Below are positions 10,446-19,275 of a DNA stretch of 64,000 nt, piece after piece. Below the pieces are notes generated by a model. That model worked only from the letters and a program-made list of their open reading frames with translations, was not told the origin of the DNA and made no database searches. The stretch is taken from NCBI RefSeq assembly GCF_003852405.1, contig NZ_QAJM01000022.1, positions 109,628 through 173,627 on the forward strand, written 5' to 3'. The position numbers and the translations under genes are program-made. Each line of letters starts with the position of its first letter. Within the stretch, counting starts at the first letter, position 1. Source of the DNA: Pseudomonas sp. KBW05 (GTDB lineage: Bacteria; Pseudomonadota; Gammaproteobacteria; Pseudomonadales; Pseudomonadaceae).

Positions 10446-10985
10446 TCAGCGCGACGCCGGGGTCCGGATTTCACCGCTGGCCAAGCGTGAAGCGCTGTTG
10501 CCGACGGGGTCTTCTGCGTTGAGATCAGCGCCCTTGGCTTTCAGCTCGTCCAACAGCTCAAGGCGCTTGAACAAACCGGCGTACATGGCCGCCGTCTGCC
10601 CGGCGCCATTGCGCTGGTCGGGGTTGCAGTCGGTGCTCAGCAGGCGCTGGGCGATTTTCATCTCGCCCTTGAAGATCGCGCCCATCAGCGCAGTGTTACC
10701 ACGCTTGTCCTGCACACAGGCGTCGGCGCCGGCAGCGAGCAGGCGCTCCACGAATGGGCCCTGGCCGTGATACGCCGCCAGGATCAGCGCGGTGTAGCCC
10801 TTGTCGTCCTGGGTATTGAGGCTGTAGCCAGAGTCGATGAAGGTGTTGAGCATGTCGAGATCGCCACGGCGGGCCGCGTCGAAATAGTAGTCCTGCAACT
10901 GCGCCTTGAGCGCCGCAGGCTCGGGAGCCTCGGCATGGGCGACAAAGGCCAGCATGGCCAACAGCAGTCCTATGGAAATACGCAT
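10446..10985 (-). CDS. ankB: Periplasmic ankyrin-repeat protein (AnkB-like)
   Basis: A 179-residue protein with a cleavable signal peptide (about MRISIGLLLAMLAFVAHA) and four ankyrin-type repeats, e.g. DKGYTALILAAYHGQ and KRGNTALMGAIFKGE. It begins 58 bases after the katB stop on the same strand, so it is in the katB operon. In P. aeruginosa the equivalent AnkB is needed for full KatB activity and peroxide resistance. The function is inferred from this pairing. Confidence 0.87.
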   Translation of the reverse strand: MRISIGLLLAMLAFVAHAEAPEPAALKAQLQDYYFDAARRGDLDMLNTFIDSGYSLNTQDDKGYTALILAAYHGQGPFVERLLAAGADACVQDKRGNTALMGAIFKGEMKIAQRLLSTDCNPDQRNGAGQTAAMYAGLFKRLELLDELKAKGADLNAEDPVGNSASRLASGEIRTPASR

Positions 10986-11043
10986 GGGTGCTCTCCTGCC
11001 AAAGGCCGGCGCCCGATCAAGGGTGCCAGCCGTGACCGACGGA

Positions 11044-12585
11044 TCAGTCCGTCAGTTTGTCTGCCAGCGCCTTCACGCGCGCCAGGTCACCTTTGGCGAC
11101 CTTGGCCACGCCTGTGCCGTACTCAGGGTCTGCCTTGTAGAGGAACGACAGGATGATGTGCTTGCTCTCGTCATCGGTGGTGGCCAGGGAGCCGCCGAAG
11201 TTTTCGATCAAGTCCTGACGCTCTTTCTTGTTGAAGGAACGGTACAGATCGCCCGCCTGCTTGAAGTTCTGCTCACGCTGGATCTTCGCTTGCTGGGTGC
11301 TGCCCGCCAGTGGCGACTGGCTATAGCGCGCGGCTTGCGGCTCTTCCCGTGGCAGCAGGCGGCTTGGCTGATAGTTCACGCCGCTGGTGGTCTTGCCGAA
11401 GTTCATCGCGCCATCCTGGTTGCCGTTGTTGACGGTCACCCGTGGCGCGTTGATCGGCAGTTGCAGGGCATTGGCGCCCAAGCGGTACATCTGGGTGTCG
11501 GCGTAGGAGAACACCCGGCCTTGCAGCAGGCGGTCTTCCGAGGGCTCGATACCCGGCACCAGGTTGGCCGGGGCCATGGCCACCTGTTCGGTTTCCTGGA
11601 ACACATTCGCCGGGTTGCGGTTCAGCACCATCTGCCCGACTTTGCGCTCGGCAACGTTCGGCCAGATCTTGGTGGCGTCCAGTGGGTCGAAGTCAAACTT
11701 GGCCAGATCCTCCGGCTTGAGCACTTGCACGTACAAGTCCCACTTGGGGAAGTCGCCTTTGTTGATATGGGTGACCAAGTCGTTGGTCATGTGGCTGTAA
11801 TCACGCCCCTGCACTTCGGTAACTTGCTTGGGATCAAGGTTCTTGATGCCTTGCAGGCTCTTCCAGTGGAACTTGACGTAGTGCACTTCGCCCTTGGCAT
11901 TGATCAACTTGTAGGCATGTACGCCATTGCCGTCCATTTCACGATAGCTGGCCGGGGTACCGGAGTCGGAGTACAACTCGGTCAATGTACGGGTGGCCTC
12001 GGGAACATGGGAGAAGAAGTCGAAACGGCGCGAATCGTCATCCAGGTTAGTGCGCGGGTCCGGCTTGAAGGCATGGACCATGTCCGGGAACTTGATGGCG
12101 TCACGGATAAAGAACGTCGGGAAGTTATTGCCAACCAGGTCCCAGTTGCCTTCGGCGGTGTAGAACTTGGTGGCGAAGCCGCGTGGGTCGCGCAGGGTTT
12201 CCGGGGAATGGTTACCGTGGACCACGGCCGAGAAACGCACGAATACCGGGGTCGCCTCGCCTGCGGCGAAGACCTTGGCCTTGGTCAGGTCGCTGAGGTT
12301 ATCGGTGACGATGAAGGTACCGTGGGCGCCCGTGCCACGGGCATGCACCACGCGCTCGGGAATGCGCTCACGGTCAAAGCGTTGCAACTTTTGAATAAGC
12401 TGCACGTCCTGGAGCAGTACCGGGCCGTTGGCGCCGGCGGTTTGCGAGTTCTGGTTGTCGCCAACGGCAGCGCCGTTATCGCGGGTCAGGTTGGCGGCCT
12501 GCACCGACAGGGACAGCAGGCTGGCGGTCACCAGCACCAGCACGGATCGCGCTGACACAGGCCCGCGAATCATTGGGTTCTTCAT
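11044..12585 (-). CDS. katB: Catalase KatB, exported
   Basis: A heme catalase of 513 residues, decomposing hydrogen peroxide. An N-terminal signal peptide (residues 1 to about 30, ending LSLSVQA) suggests periplasmic location. The catalytic His lies in RVVHARGTGAHG, and the proximal heme Tyr in RVFSYADTQMYRLG. ATG 12585 has GAGGA eight bases upstream. It is followed by ankB, as in P. aeruginosa katB-ankB, where the operon is peroxide-induced through OxyR. I could not identify a convincing OxyR site in the 287-base divergent region shared with mscL. Confidence 0.95.
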   Translation of the reverse strand: MKNPMIRGPVSARSVLVLVTASLLSLSVQAANLTRDNGAAVGDNQNSQTAGANGPVLLQDVQLIQKLQRFDRERIPERVVHARGTGAHGTFIVTDNLSDLTKAKVFAAGEATPVFVRFSAVVHGNHSPETLRDPRGFATKFYTAEGNWDLVGNNFPTFFIRDAIKFPDMVHAFKPDPRTNLDDDSRRFDFFSHVPEATRTLTELYSDSGTPASYREMDGNGVHAYKLINAKGEVHYVKFHWKSLQGIKNLDPKQVTEVQGRDYSHMTNDLVTHINKGDFPKWDLYVQVLKPEDLAKFDFDPLDATKIWPNVAERKVGQMVLNRNPANVFQETEQVAMAPANLVPGIEPSEDRLLQGRVFSYADTQMYRLGANALQLPINAPRVTVNNGNQDGAMNFGKTTSGVNYQPSRLLPREEPQAARYSQSPLAGSTQQAKIQREQNFKQAGDLYRSFNKKERQDLIENFGGSLATTDDESKHIILSFLYKADPEYGTGVAKVAKGDLARVKALADKLTD

Positions 12586-12872
12586 CGAGGTTTCCTCTGG
12601 TTTTTTTAGTGCACATTCAGTTGTGCTTGCCAGAGGCTAGTGACCCGAGCGCCAGAAGATAAATAGAAAAACACCACCGGGCCGATTGAGAAAAAAATGT
12701 GGTAAGCCGTTGAAATGACGAGTAATTCGCGCGCGATTGATGGCACTTTGCAAACTATTTGCGATTTAATGTGTCGATAAAACCTAACAGTGTTAACAGT
12801 TGTGTCGCGCAAGCCCTCTACGACTGACTTACACTGACCTCCACCCTTCTCATCTGTAACAAGGAATAACCT

Positions 12873-13289
12873 ATGGGCGTGATCAGTGAGTTCAAGGCCT
12901 TCGCGGTCAAAGGTAATGTGGTCGATATGGCCGTCGGTATCATCATCGGCGCAGCCTTCGGCAAAATTGTTTCCTCGTTTGTAGGCGACGTGGTGATGCC
13001 ACCCATCGGTCTGTTGATCGGCGGCGTGGACTTTGGTGACTTGGCGATAACGCTCAAGGCCGCACAAGGCGACGTGCCTGCGGTGGTGCTGGCGTACGGC
13101 AAGTTCATCCAAAGCGTGATCGACTTTGTGATCGTCGCGTTTGCGATCTTCATGGGTGTGAAGGCGATCAACCGCCTGAAGCGTGAAGAGGCCGTGGCGC
13201 CAAGCCTGCCGCCGACGCCGACCAAGGAAGAAGTGTTGCTGGGTGAGATCCGCGATCTGCTCAAGGCACAGAACGACAAACCGCTCTAA
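12873..13289 (+). CDS. mscL: Large-conductance mechanosensitive channel
   Basis: MscL opens under membrane tension to release solutes during hypo-osmotic shock. The 138 residues include the N-terminal amphipathic helix [22 protein letters not shown]1 with [17 protein letters not shown], a periplasmic loop, TM2 ([19 protein letters not shown]) and the charged C-terminal bundle. RBS AAGGAA precedes ATG 12873. It is transcribed divergently from katB and convergently with fpr, with a bidirectional terminator between. Confidence 0.97.
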   Translation: MGVISEFKAFAVKGNVVDMAVGIIIGAAFGKIVSSFVGDVVMPPIGLLIGGVDFGDLAITLKAAQGDVPAVVLAYGKFIQSVIDFVIVAFAIFMGVKAINRLKREEAVAPSLPPTPTKEEVLLGEIRDLLKAQNDKPL

Positions 13290-13304
13290 CCGGAACGGGT
13301 TTGA

Positions 13305-13333
13305 AAAAGGCGCCTGCTTGAGGCGCCTTTTTT
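13305..13333. terminator. Bidirectional intrinsic terminator, mscL / fpr
   Basis: AAAAAGGCGCCT, a five-base loop, then AGGCGCCTTTTTT: a near-perfect hairpin with T tracts when read on either strand, between two convergent genes. Confidence 0.93.
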
Positions 13334-13334
13334 A

Positions 13335-14111
13335 TTACCAGTAGTTTTCCACCGCCACCTGGCCCGGGCGTCGGCTCAGGCTCAGCTGCATATCGCGCTG
13401 CTTGAGCAACTGGCGGGTGTCATCGACCATCTGCGGGTTGCCGCAAATCAGCACCCGGGAATGTTCCGGGGCCAGCTCAACGCCTGCGGCGCGCTCCAGT
13501 TCGCCATTTTCGATAAGCGTGGTAATGCGCCCGTTCAAGGCGCCCGGGTGCTGCTCGCGGGTGACGATGGGGATGTAGGTGAGTTTGTGCGCGTACTCGG
13601 CCAGGTATTCGCGCTCACCCAATGTCTTGATCAGTGACTGGTACGCCAGCTCCTTGGCCTCCCGGGCGCTGTACACCAGGATGATGCGCTCAAACTTCTC
13701 CCAGACTTCGAAGTCCTGCAGGATCGACAGGAACGGCGCCACCCCGGTACCCGTGCCCAACAGCCACAGGTCACGCCCGTCGACAAAACGGTTCAGGGTC
13801 AGGAAGCCTGTGGCCTGGCGTTCCACCATCAACGTATCGCCCACCTGCAAGCGGCTCAGCTCGCTGGTGAACTCACCACCGGGGACGACGATGGAAAAGA
13901 AGTCCAGATGCTCATCAAATGGCGACGACACGATGGAATAAGCGCGCCATACGGTGCTGCCATCCGCCTTGGTCACACCCAGGCGTACGAACTGGCCGGC
14001 GGTGAAACGAAAGCCTGGGTCGCGGGTGGTGCGCAGGGTGAAGAGGCTGGGGGTCAGCGATTGCACGTCGAGCAAGGTCTGCCGGGTAAATTTCTCAGCA
14101 CTGGCCGTCAT
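13335..14111 (-). CDS. fpr: Ferredoxin/flavodoxin-NADP(+) reductase
   Basis: FAD enzyme passing electrons between NADPH and ferredoxin or flavodoxin. The 258 residues begin MTASAEKFTRQ (ATG 14111, GGAG box). The FAD motif RAYSIVSSP, the NADP-binding GTGTGVAPFLSIL and the C-terminal VENYW, with its stacking aromatic, are all present and typical of the short bacterial subclass. The ORF can be extended 40 codons upstream, but without a ribosome site. It likely supports oxidative-stress tolerance, as fpr does in P. putida and P. aeruginosa. Confidence 0.95.
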   Translation of the reverse strand: MTASAEKFTRQTLLDVQSLTPSLFTLRTTRDPGFRFTAGQFVRLGVTKADGSTVWRAYSIVSSPFDEHLDFFSIVVPGGEFTSELSRLQVGDTLMVERQATGFLTLNRFVDGRDLWLLGTGTGVAPFLSILQDFEVWEKFERIILVYSAREAKELAYQSLIKTLGEREYLAEYAHKLTYIPIVTREQHPGALNGRITTLIENGELERAAGVELAPEHSRVLICGNPQMVDDTRQLLKQRDMQLSLSRRPGQVAVENYW

Positions 14112-14568
14112 GGGGAACTCCGTTTTACACAGGCGCCTAGTGTCGCTCAAAGCCGTGTGCGCAAACACCGTTGATTTGTACTGGCATTGTCGCGAGCTAA
14201 AGCGCTTGCTTTCCACGCGCGGGGGAAGCATGTCGAGTTGCCATGACCGTTATCCGAAAATCGATGGCCTTAGTTCCGACTAATTATTTAGCTATTAACA
14301 CACTTCCAATTGACCGCTAGATGATATGCACCATGTAACCGCCATCATCCTGATACTACCTACAATCCCTTAAATTCAATAAAAAATCATCAGCCTGCTC
14401 GGTATCTATACAAAAAACTGCTCCGCGTACAAAAACAAGCTGTGTACAACTCGGCGGACAGTGACATTTTTTTCACTTAATCAGGTAAGTCATGTCCTAC
14501 ACTAATTTTCGTGCAGCACTGGGATCAGGACGTACCCAAGCCACGCAGAAACCCATGGAGATTTACTA
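14112..14568. other. 457-base divergent intergenic region fpr / LuxR solo
   Basis: There is no convincing ORF here. The half next to the LuxR gene (about 14280-14530) is clearly more A/T-rich than either neighbour. It contains GTAC repeats around CAAAAACAAGC (about 14427-14447), but I see no standard 20-base lux box. It must hold the fpr and luxR promoters. Confidence 0.6.
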
Positions 14569-15279
14569 ATGGTGAACTGGCGTAACACTCGGCTCCCCAA
14601 ACTGGAAGATAAAAGCGAGATCGAAGCAATTTTTGACATGGTCACCCACCATATCCATGAACTCGGCTTCCAATACTGTTCTTTCACAATGAGCTCTCAA
14701 CTACCCAACAACACAACCAAACCGATCCACATCAACAACTATCCAAATGGATGGAGCAATCTTTATCAACAAGCGCATTTCTTTGACGTAGACCCTGTAG
14801 TTGCCCACTGCAAACGCTGCGTCCTGCCTATCGTATGGGAAGAGAAGGCCTTCAGTGCCGCACCTGGGTTGTGGTCACTGGCCCAATCGTTTGGGGTGCA
14901 TCAGGCATGGACACAACCCGTACACGATTTCCAGGGTGTCTACAGCATGCTGACGCTGGGGCGCAGTAGCGGTGAAGTCAGCCCCCAGGAACTGTATGAA
15001 AAGGCCGGCAACGTATTGTGGCTGTGCCATGCCATGCACGCTGCCGTTGCACAGCAATATGCGGACAAGTCCAGTATCAATGCCCCTTGCACGCTGACAG
15101 CACGAGAAACGGAAATTCTCAAATGGTCAGGCATGGGCAAGACCGCGGAAGAAATCGCCAGCATTATCTCGATCTCGCCGCGCACAGTGGGCTTTCACAT
15201 CAGCAGCGCTCTCAAGAAGCTCGGCGTTACAAACAAGATCGCCGCGGTTCTCTGTGCATCCAGAGCCGGGCTTTTCTAG
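14569..15279 (+). CDS. ppoR: LuxR-family quorum-sensing solo (PpoR-like)
   Basis: A 236-residue regulator with an N-terminal autoinducer-binding domain (about 15-165) and a C-terminal GerE/LuxR helix-turn-helix (about 170-232). The ligand-pocket residues conserved in AHL receptors can be matched: Trp and Tyr in GWSNLY, Asp-Pro in DVDPVV, and Trp in LPIVWEE. The HTH shows ARETEILKW, GKTAEEIA and SPRTVGFH. No luxI synthase gene is within the window, so it is a solo. Position after mscL-fpr resembles what I recall for P. putida PpoR. RBS TGGAG lies eight bases before ATG 14569. The ligand, AHL or otherwise, cannot be read from sequence. Confidence 0.82.
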   Translation: MVNWRNTRLPKLEDKSEIEAIFDMVTHHIHELGFQYCSFTMSSQLPNNTTKPIHINNYPNGWSNLYQQAHFFDVDPVVAHCKRCVLPIVWEEKAFSAAPGLWSLAQSFGVHQAWTQPVHDFQGVYSMLTLGRSSGEVSPQELYEKAGNVLWLCHAMHAAVAQQYADKSSINAPCTLTARETEILKWSGMGKTAEEIASIISISPRTVGFHISSALKKLGVTNKIAAVLCASRAGLF

Positions 15280-15439
15280 CTTATGTAGAAACACCGCATG
15301 TAATCGCGCCGGAAAAAACGTAACATTTACCGCCAATTCTGAGTGATGACGCAGCCCCCGGGTGTCGCCTCGCAGTTCACTCAGACGGTTTGGTCGCCCA
15401 TTGCCGAACACCCATCGATTACCCAGAGCCTCCCCCGCC

Positions 15440-16564
15440 ATGCCCCTGCTCGAAAGCCCCTTCGCCCAGCTCGATCTGATCCGCCAGCCAGAACAACACA
15501 ACGATCCGCTGCAAGCCTTCGATGCCGCCGACGAGTACCTGCTCAGCCATCTGGCGCAGCAGCAACCGAGCGCCGCCACCCGCGTGCTGGTGCTCAACGA
15601 CAGCTTTGGTGCCCTGGCTGCCAGCCTGGAAGGCCGGGTGCAGGTGACCTCCAGCGGCGACTCGTTCCTCGCGGCCCAGGGGCTTGAGAAGAACCTGACG
15701 CGCAACGGCAAGGCCTTCGATGCGGTGCAGTTCATACATGCCAGCCAGGTGCCGAGCGGGCCCTTTGACCGGGTCCTGATCCGTGTCCCAAAAACCTTGG
15801 CGCTGCTGGAAGAACAACTGATCCGCCTGCAAGGCCAACTGGCCCCAGGCGCCGAAGTCATCGCTGGGGCGATGATCAAGCACTTGCCACGGGCCGCCGG
15901 GGAGTTGCTGGAGCGTTATATCGGGCCGATGCACGCCTCGCTCGCCGTAAAAAAAGCACGACTGTTGATCGCCACCGTTGAGGATCGGCCCCTGGCGGTC
16001 TCGCCCTACCCAACCCGCTACACGCTGGACACGCCAGCCATCGAACTGCTCAACCATGCCAACGTGTTTTGCCGCGAAGGCCTGGATATCGGCACGCGTG
16101 CCTTCCTGCCGCACTTGCCGAAAAACCTCGGCAGTGCCCGCGTGGCGGACCTGGGCTGCGGCAACGGTGTGCTGGCGATTGCCAGCGCCCTGCAAAACTC
16201 CGACGCACAGTACACCTTGGTGGACGAGTCCTACATGGCCGTGCAATCGGCGCAGGAGAACTGGCGAACCGCCCTCGGCCAACGTGAGGTGATCGTTCGC
16301 GCCGCCGATGGCCTCGCCGGCCAGGAGCCCGATTCCCTGGACGTGGTGCTGTGCAACCCGCCGTTCCACCAGCAGCAAGTGGTCGGCGACTTCCTCGCCT
16401 GGCGCATGTTCCAGCAGGCACGGGAAACGTTGGTGGTGGGTGGCGCCCTTTATATAGTCGGCAACCGCCACTTGGGTTATCACACCAAGCTGGCACGGCT
16501 GTTTCGCGGCGTAGAGCAAGTCGCCACCACGCCAAAATTTGTGATCCTCAAGGCGCGCAAATAA
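15440..16564 (+). CDS. rlmG: 23S rRNA (guanine-1835-N2) methyltransferase RlmG
   Basis: A 374-residue SAM-dependent methyltransferase with duplicated domains, like RlmG and RsmC. The start MPLLESPFAQLDL, LNDSFGALA, RVPKTLALLEEQL and the C-terminal catalytic block VADLGCGNGVLAIA with VLCNPPFHQQ match RlmG (about 378 residues in E. coli) better than the shorter RsmC. An in-frame extension to 15362 lacks a plausible start site, and ATG 15440 matches the family N-terminus. Confidence 0.93.
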   Translation: MPLLESPFAQLDLIRQPEQHNDPLQAFDAADEYLLSHLAQQQPSAATRVLVLNDSFGALAASLEGRVQVTSSGDSFLAAQGLEKNLTRNGKAFDAVQFIHASQVPSGPFDRVLIRVPKTLALLEEQLIRLQGQLAPGAEVIAGAMIKHLPRAAGELLERYIGPMHASLAVKKARLLIATVEDRPLAVSPYPTRYTLDTPAIELLNHANVFCREGLDIGTRAFLPHLPKNLGSARVADLGCGNGVLAIASALQNSDAQYTLVDESYMAVQSAQENWRTALGQREVIVRAADGLAGQEPDSLDVVLCNPPFHQQQVVGDFLAWRMFQQARETLVVGGALYIVGNRHLGYHTKLARLFRGVEQVATTPKFVILKARK

Positions 16565-16565
16565 A

Positions 16566-16622
16566 AAAACCCTGCCGCTCTTGCGAGGGGCAGGGTTGAA
16601 AGACCGGGCTATCAAGCCCGGT
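16566..16622 (-). terminator. Terminator of the cio operon (with a second hairpin)
   Basis: On the minus strand the hairpin AACCCTGCC/GGCAGGGTT (16568-16597) is followed by seven T residues. A second perfect hairpin, ACCGGGCT atca AGCCCGGT, sits at 16603-16622, just after the last cio gene. The first abuts the rlmG stop, so it also ends the convergent transcript. Confidence 0.82.
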
Positions 16623-16631
16623 GTTGGGATG

Positions 16632-16799
16632 TCAGTGTGTGCTCAGGCCTGCCGCATTCATGAACATCCGCATCAGGCTGGCCACGACAAACAGGGCCAG
16701 CACGCTGCCGGTCCAGATCATCGCCAACCACCCCAGGCGCCGCCACAGTGGCTGTTTCTCGGCCTGTTCAATCTCGTGCAACGAAGGTTTGCCGGACAT
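16632..16799 (-). CDS. DUF2474-type single-helix small subunit of the cytochrome bd-like oxidase
   Basis: A 55-residue ORF below the usual length cut-off: starts MSGKPSLHEIEQAEK, then WRRLGWLAMIWTGSVLALF, a single membrane helix, and ends GLSTH. It begins 12 bases after cioB on the same strand, with AGGAGGGTC-type ribosome site (GGAGG before ATG 16799). Small one-helix proteins encoded after cydAB (CydX/CydS type, DUF2474 in pseudomonads) stabilise the heme site of bd oxidases. The role is inferred by position and topology. Confidence 0.85.
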   Translation of the reverse strand: MSGKPSLHEIEQAEKQPLWRRLGWLAMIWTGSVLALFVVASLMRMFMNAAGLSTH

Positions 16800-16811
16800 G
16801 GAACGACCCTC

Positions 16812-17819
16812 CTAGTGATAACCGTCTTCGTGGGTGACCTTGCCGCGGAACACGTAGTAGCTCCAGAAGGTGTAGCCCAGGATGAACGGGATGATAAACA
16901 GCGTGCCCACCAGCATGAAGCCCTGGCTTTGCGGCGGCGCGGCGGCATCCCAGATCGACACGGACGGCGGGATGATATTCGGCCACAGGCTGATCCCCAG
17001 ACCGCTATAGCCGAGGAAGATCAGCACCAGCGTCAGCAAGAACGGCGTGTAGTGCGCATTGCGCGCCACGGCGCGGATCAGGCCGTACAGGGTCACCAGC
17101 ACCAGGATCGGCACCGGCAGGAACCAGAACAGGTTTGGCAGGGTGAACCAGCGCGCGGCAATTTCCGGGTGCGCCAGCGGCGTCCAGATACTGACAATGC
17201 CAATCACCGCCAACAGCGCGAAGGCCAACGGCCGCCCCAGGTTGTGCATCTTTTCCTGCAACGAGCCTTCGGTCTTCATGATCAGCCAGGTGCAGCCCAG
17301 CAGCGCGTAGGCCACGATCAGCGCCACACCGCAGAACATCGTGAACGGCGTCGCCCAGTCCAGCGAGCCGCCGGCGAACTGGCGATCCACCACCGGGATG
17401 CCATCGATAAAGGCCCCCAGCGCCACACCCTGGAAGAACGTCGCCGCCAGCGAGCCGCCGATAAACGCCTTGTCCCACAGGTGACGCTTGTCGTCCTTGG
17501 CCTTGAAGCGGAACTCGAAGGCCACGCCACGGAAGATCAGGCCGATCAGCATCAGGATCAGCGGCAGGTACAGCGCCGACAACACCACCGAATACGCCAG
17601 CGGGAACGCGCCGAACAACGCCGCGCCGCCGAGGACCAGCCAGGTTTCGTTGCCGTCCCACACCGGGGCGACGGTGTTCATCATCACGTCACGGTCGGTC
17701 TTGCCCGGGATAAACGGAAAGAGGATGCCGATACCCAGGTCGAAGCCGTCCATGACCACGTACATCATGATGCCGAAGATGATGATCACGGCCCAGATCA
17801 GCGGAAGATCAATACCCAT
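16812..17819 (-). CDS. cioB: Cyanide-insensitive terminal oxidase subunit II
   Basis: A 335-residue CydB-family subunit of a bd-type quinol oxidase. It starts MGIDLPLIWAVIIIFGIMMY with YVVMDGFDLGIGIL and has DGNETWLVLGGAALFGAFP. About nine membrane helices are visible. ATG 17819 is one base away from the cioA stop codon, so translation is probably coupled. The ORF extends upstream inside cioA, but that part is an overlapping shadow. Confidence 0.96.
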   Translation of the reverse strand: MGIDLPLIWAVIIIFGIMMYVVMDGFDLGIGILFPFIPGKTDRDVMMNTVAPVWDGNETWLVLGGAALFGAFPLAYSVVLSALYLPLILMLIGLIFRGVAFEFRFKAKDDKRHLWDKAFIGGSLAATFFQGVALGAFIDGIPVVDRQFAGGSLDWATPFTMFCGVALIVAYALLGCTWLIMKTEGSLQEKMHNLGRPLAFALLAVIGIVSIWTPLAHPEIAARWFTLPNLFWFLPVPILVLVTLYGLIRAVARNAHYTPFLLTLVLIFLGYSGLGISLWPNIIPPSVSIWDAAAPPQSQGFMLVGTLFIIPFILGYTFWSYYVFRGKVTHEDGYH

Positions 17820-17820
17820 C

Positions 17821-19275
17821 TCAATGCCCCTTGTGCTGGATGTCGGTGTGCTGCCGTGATGGAGAGTCATGCTCGCTGCCATCATCCGCGGCAGACAGAG
17901 GACGGGCTGGCGTGCGTTTCTGGCCAGGACCACCGTGGGTCGGCTCATCGCCTTCGTGGGTCTGCGGACCTTTGCGCACCAGGCGCATCATGTAGCCCAG
18001 ACCGGCACCGAACAGCGCGAAATACACCACCACGAACAACACCAGGGTGATGGTCATCTGCACCAGGCTGTGCCCGGAGGACGCATCCGCCGTGCGCATC
18101 AGCCCGTAGACCACCCACGGCTGACGGCCAATTTCAGTGGTGAACCAACCGGCGAGAATCGCGATCAACCCCGATGGGCCCATCCACAGCGCCAGGTACA
18201 GGAACGGCTTGGACGTGTACATCTTGTCGCCCCGGCGCAGCCAGAGGCTGAACAGACCGGTGAAGATCATCAGGAAGCCCAGGCCGACCATGACCCGGAA
18301 CGACCAGAACACGATGGTCGAATTGGGGCGATCCTCAGGCGGGAACTCCTTGAGGGCCGGCACCTGTTTGTCCAGGGAGTGGGTGAGGATCAGGCTGCCC
18401 AAGTACGGAATTTCGACGGCGTACTTGGTCTTTTCCGCTTTCATGTCCGGCCAGCCGAACAGGATCAGCGGGGTCGGCTCGTTGCCTTTGTTTTCCCAGT
18501 GGCCTTCAATCGCGGCGATTTTCGCCGGTTGGTGCTTCAGGGTATTGAGGCCGTGGAAGTCACCGATCACCGCCTGGATAGGCGCAACGATCAGGGCCAT
18601 CCACATCGCCATCGAGAGCATTTTGCGGATCGCCGGGTTGTCCTTGCCGCGCAGCAAGTGCCAGGCGGCCGAGGAACCGACGAAAAACGCGGTGGCCACA
18701 AACGCGGCCGTGGCCATGTGCGCCAGGCGATACGGGAAGGACGGGTTGAAGATCACCGCCAGCCAATCGGTCGGAATGACTCGACCGTCGATGATTTCGA
18801 AACCCTGGGGCGTCTGCATCCAGCTGTTGGACGCAAGGATCCAGAAGGTGGAGATCAACGTCCCGACGGCCACCATCACCGTGGCGAAAAAGTGCAGCTT
18901 GCGCCCCACCTTGTTCCAGCCGAACAGCATCACCCCGAGGAAACCGGCCTCAAGGAAGAAGGCCGTGAGCACTTCGTATGTAAGAAGCGGCCCGGTGACG
19001 GCGCCAGCGAAGTCCGAGAAGCGGCTCCAGTTGGTGCCGAACTGGTAGGCCATCACCAACCCGGACACCACGCCCATGCCGAAGTTGACGGCAAAGATCT
19101 TCGACCAGAAATGGTAGAGGTCGCGGTAGGTGTCGTTGTGGGTCTTGAGCCACAGGCCTTCCAGCACCGCAAGGTAACTGGCCAAGCCGATGGTGATCGC
19201 CGGGAACAGGATGTGGAATGAGATGGTGAACGCGAATTGAATTCGGGCGAGATCTAGCGCCTCCAAACCGAACAT
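17821..19275 (-). CDS. cioA: Cyanide-insensitive terminal oxidase subunit I
   Basis: A 484-residue CydA-family subunit. It begins MFGLEALDLARIQFAFTISFH (heme-ligand His near residue 20) and contains GWFTTEIGRQPWVVYG. The quinol-binding Q-loop lacks the long insertion of E. coli CydA, the feature of the CIO subgroup that resists cyanide. The C-terminal tail is hydrophilic and rich in Gly, Arg and His. A perfect Anr/Fnr box lies 157 bases upstream. CioAB lets pseudomonads respire when cyanide or low oxygen blocks heme-copper oxidases. Confidence 0.94.
   Translation of the reverse strand: MFGLEALDLARIQFAFTISFHILFPAITIGLASYLAVLEGLWLKTHNDTYRDLYHFWSKIFAVNFGMGVVSGLVMAYQFGTNWSRFSDFAGAVTGPLLTYEVLTAFFLEAGFLGVMLFGWNKVGRKLHFFATVMVAVGTLISTFWILASNSWMQTPQGFEIIDGRVIPTDWLAVIFNPSFPYRLAHMATAAFVATAFFVGSSAAWHLLRGKDNPAIRKMLSMAMWMALIVAPIQAVIGDFHGLNTLKHQPAKIAAIEGHWENKGNEPTPLILFGWPDMKAEKTKYAVEIPYLGSLILTHSLDKQVPALKEFPPEDRPNSTIVFWSFRVMVGLGFLMIFTGLFSLWLRRGDKMYTSKPFLYLALWMGPSGLIAILAGWFTTEIGRQPWVVYGLMRTADASSGHSLVQMTITLVLFVVVYFALFGAGLGYMMRLVRKGPQTHEGDEPTHGGPGQKRTPARPLSAADDGSEHDSPSRQHTDIQHKGH

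Noticed and set aside
9157-10770. Plus-strand 537-codon frame opposite radA and ankB
   Set aside because: Low-complexity translation without motifs; the minus strand carries complete RadA and ankyrin proteins.
12586-12872. OxyR site between katB and mscL
   Set aside because: No spaced ATAG/CTAT tetrad convincing enough to annotate, although katB regulation by OxyR is expected from relatives.
14112-14568. Lux box in the LuxR-solo promoter region
   Set aside because: I looked for an ACCTG-N10-CAGGT-type dyad and saw only short partial matches, no credible 20-base palindrome.
16581-19221. Two long plus-strand frames opposite cioAB
   Set aside because: Both are antisense shadows of membrane genes, with translations full of His/Arg/Gln and no recognisable domain.
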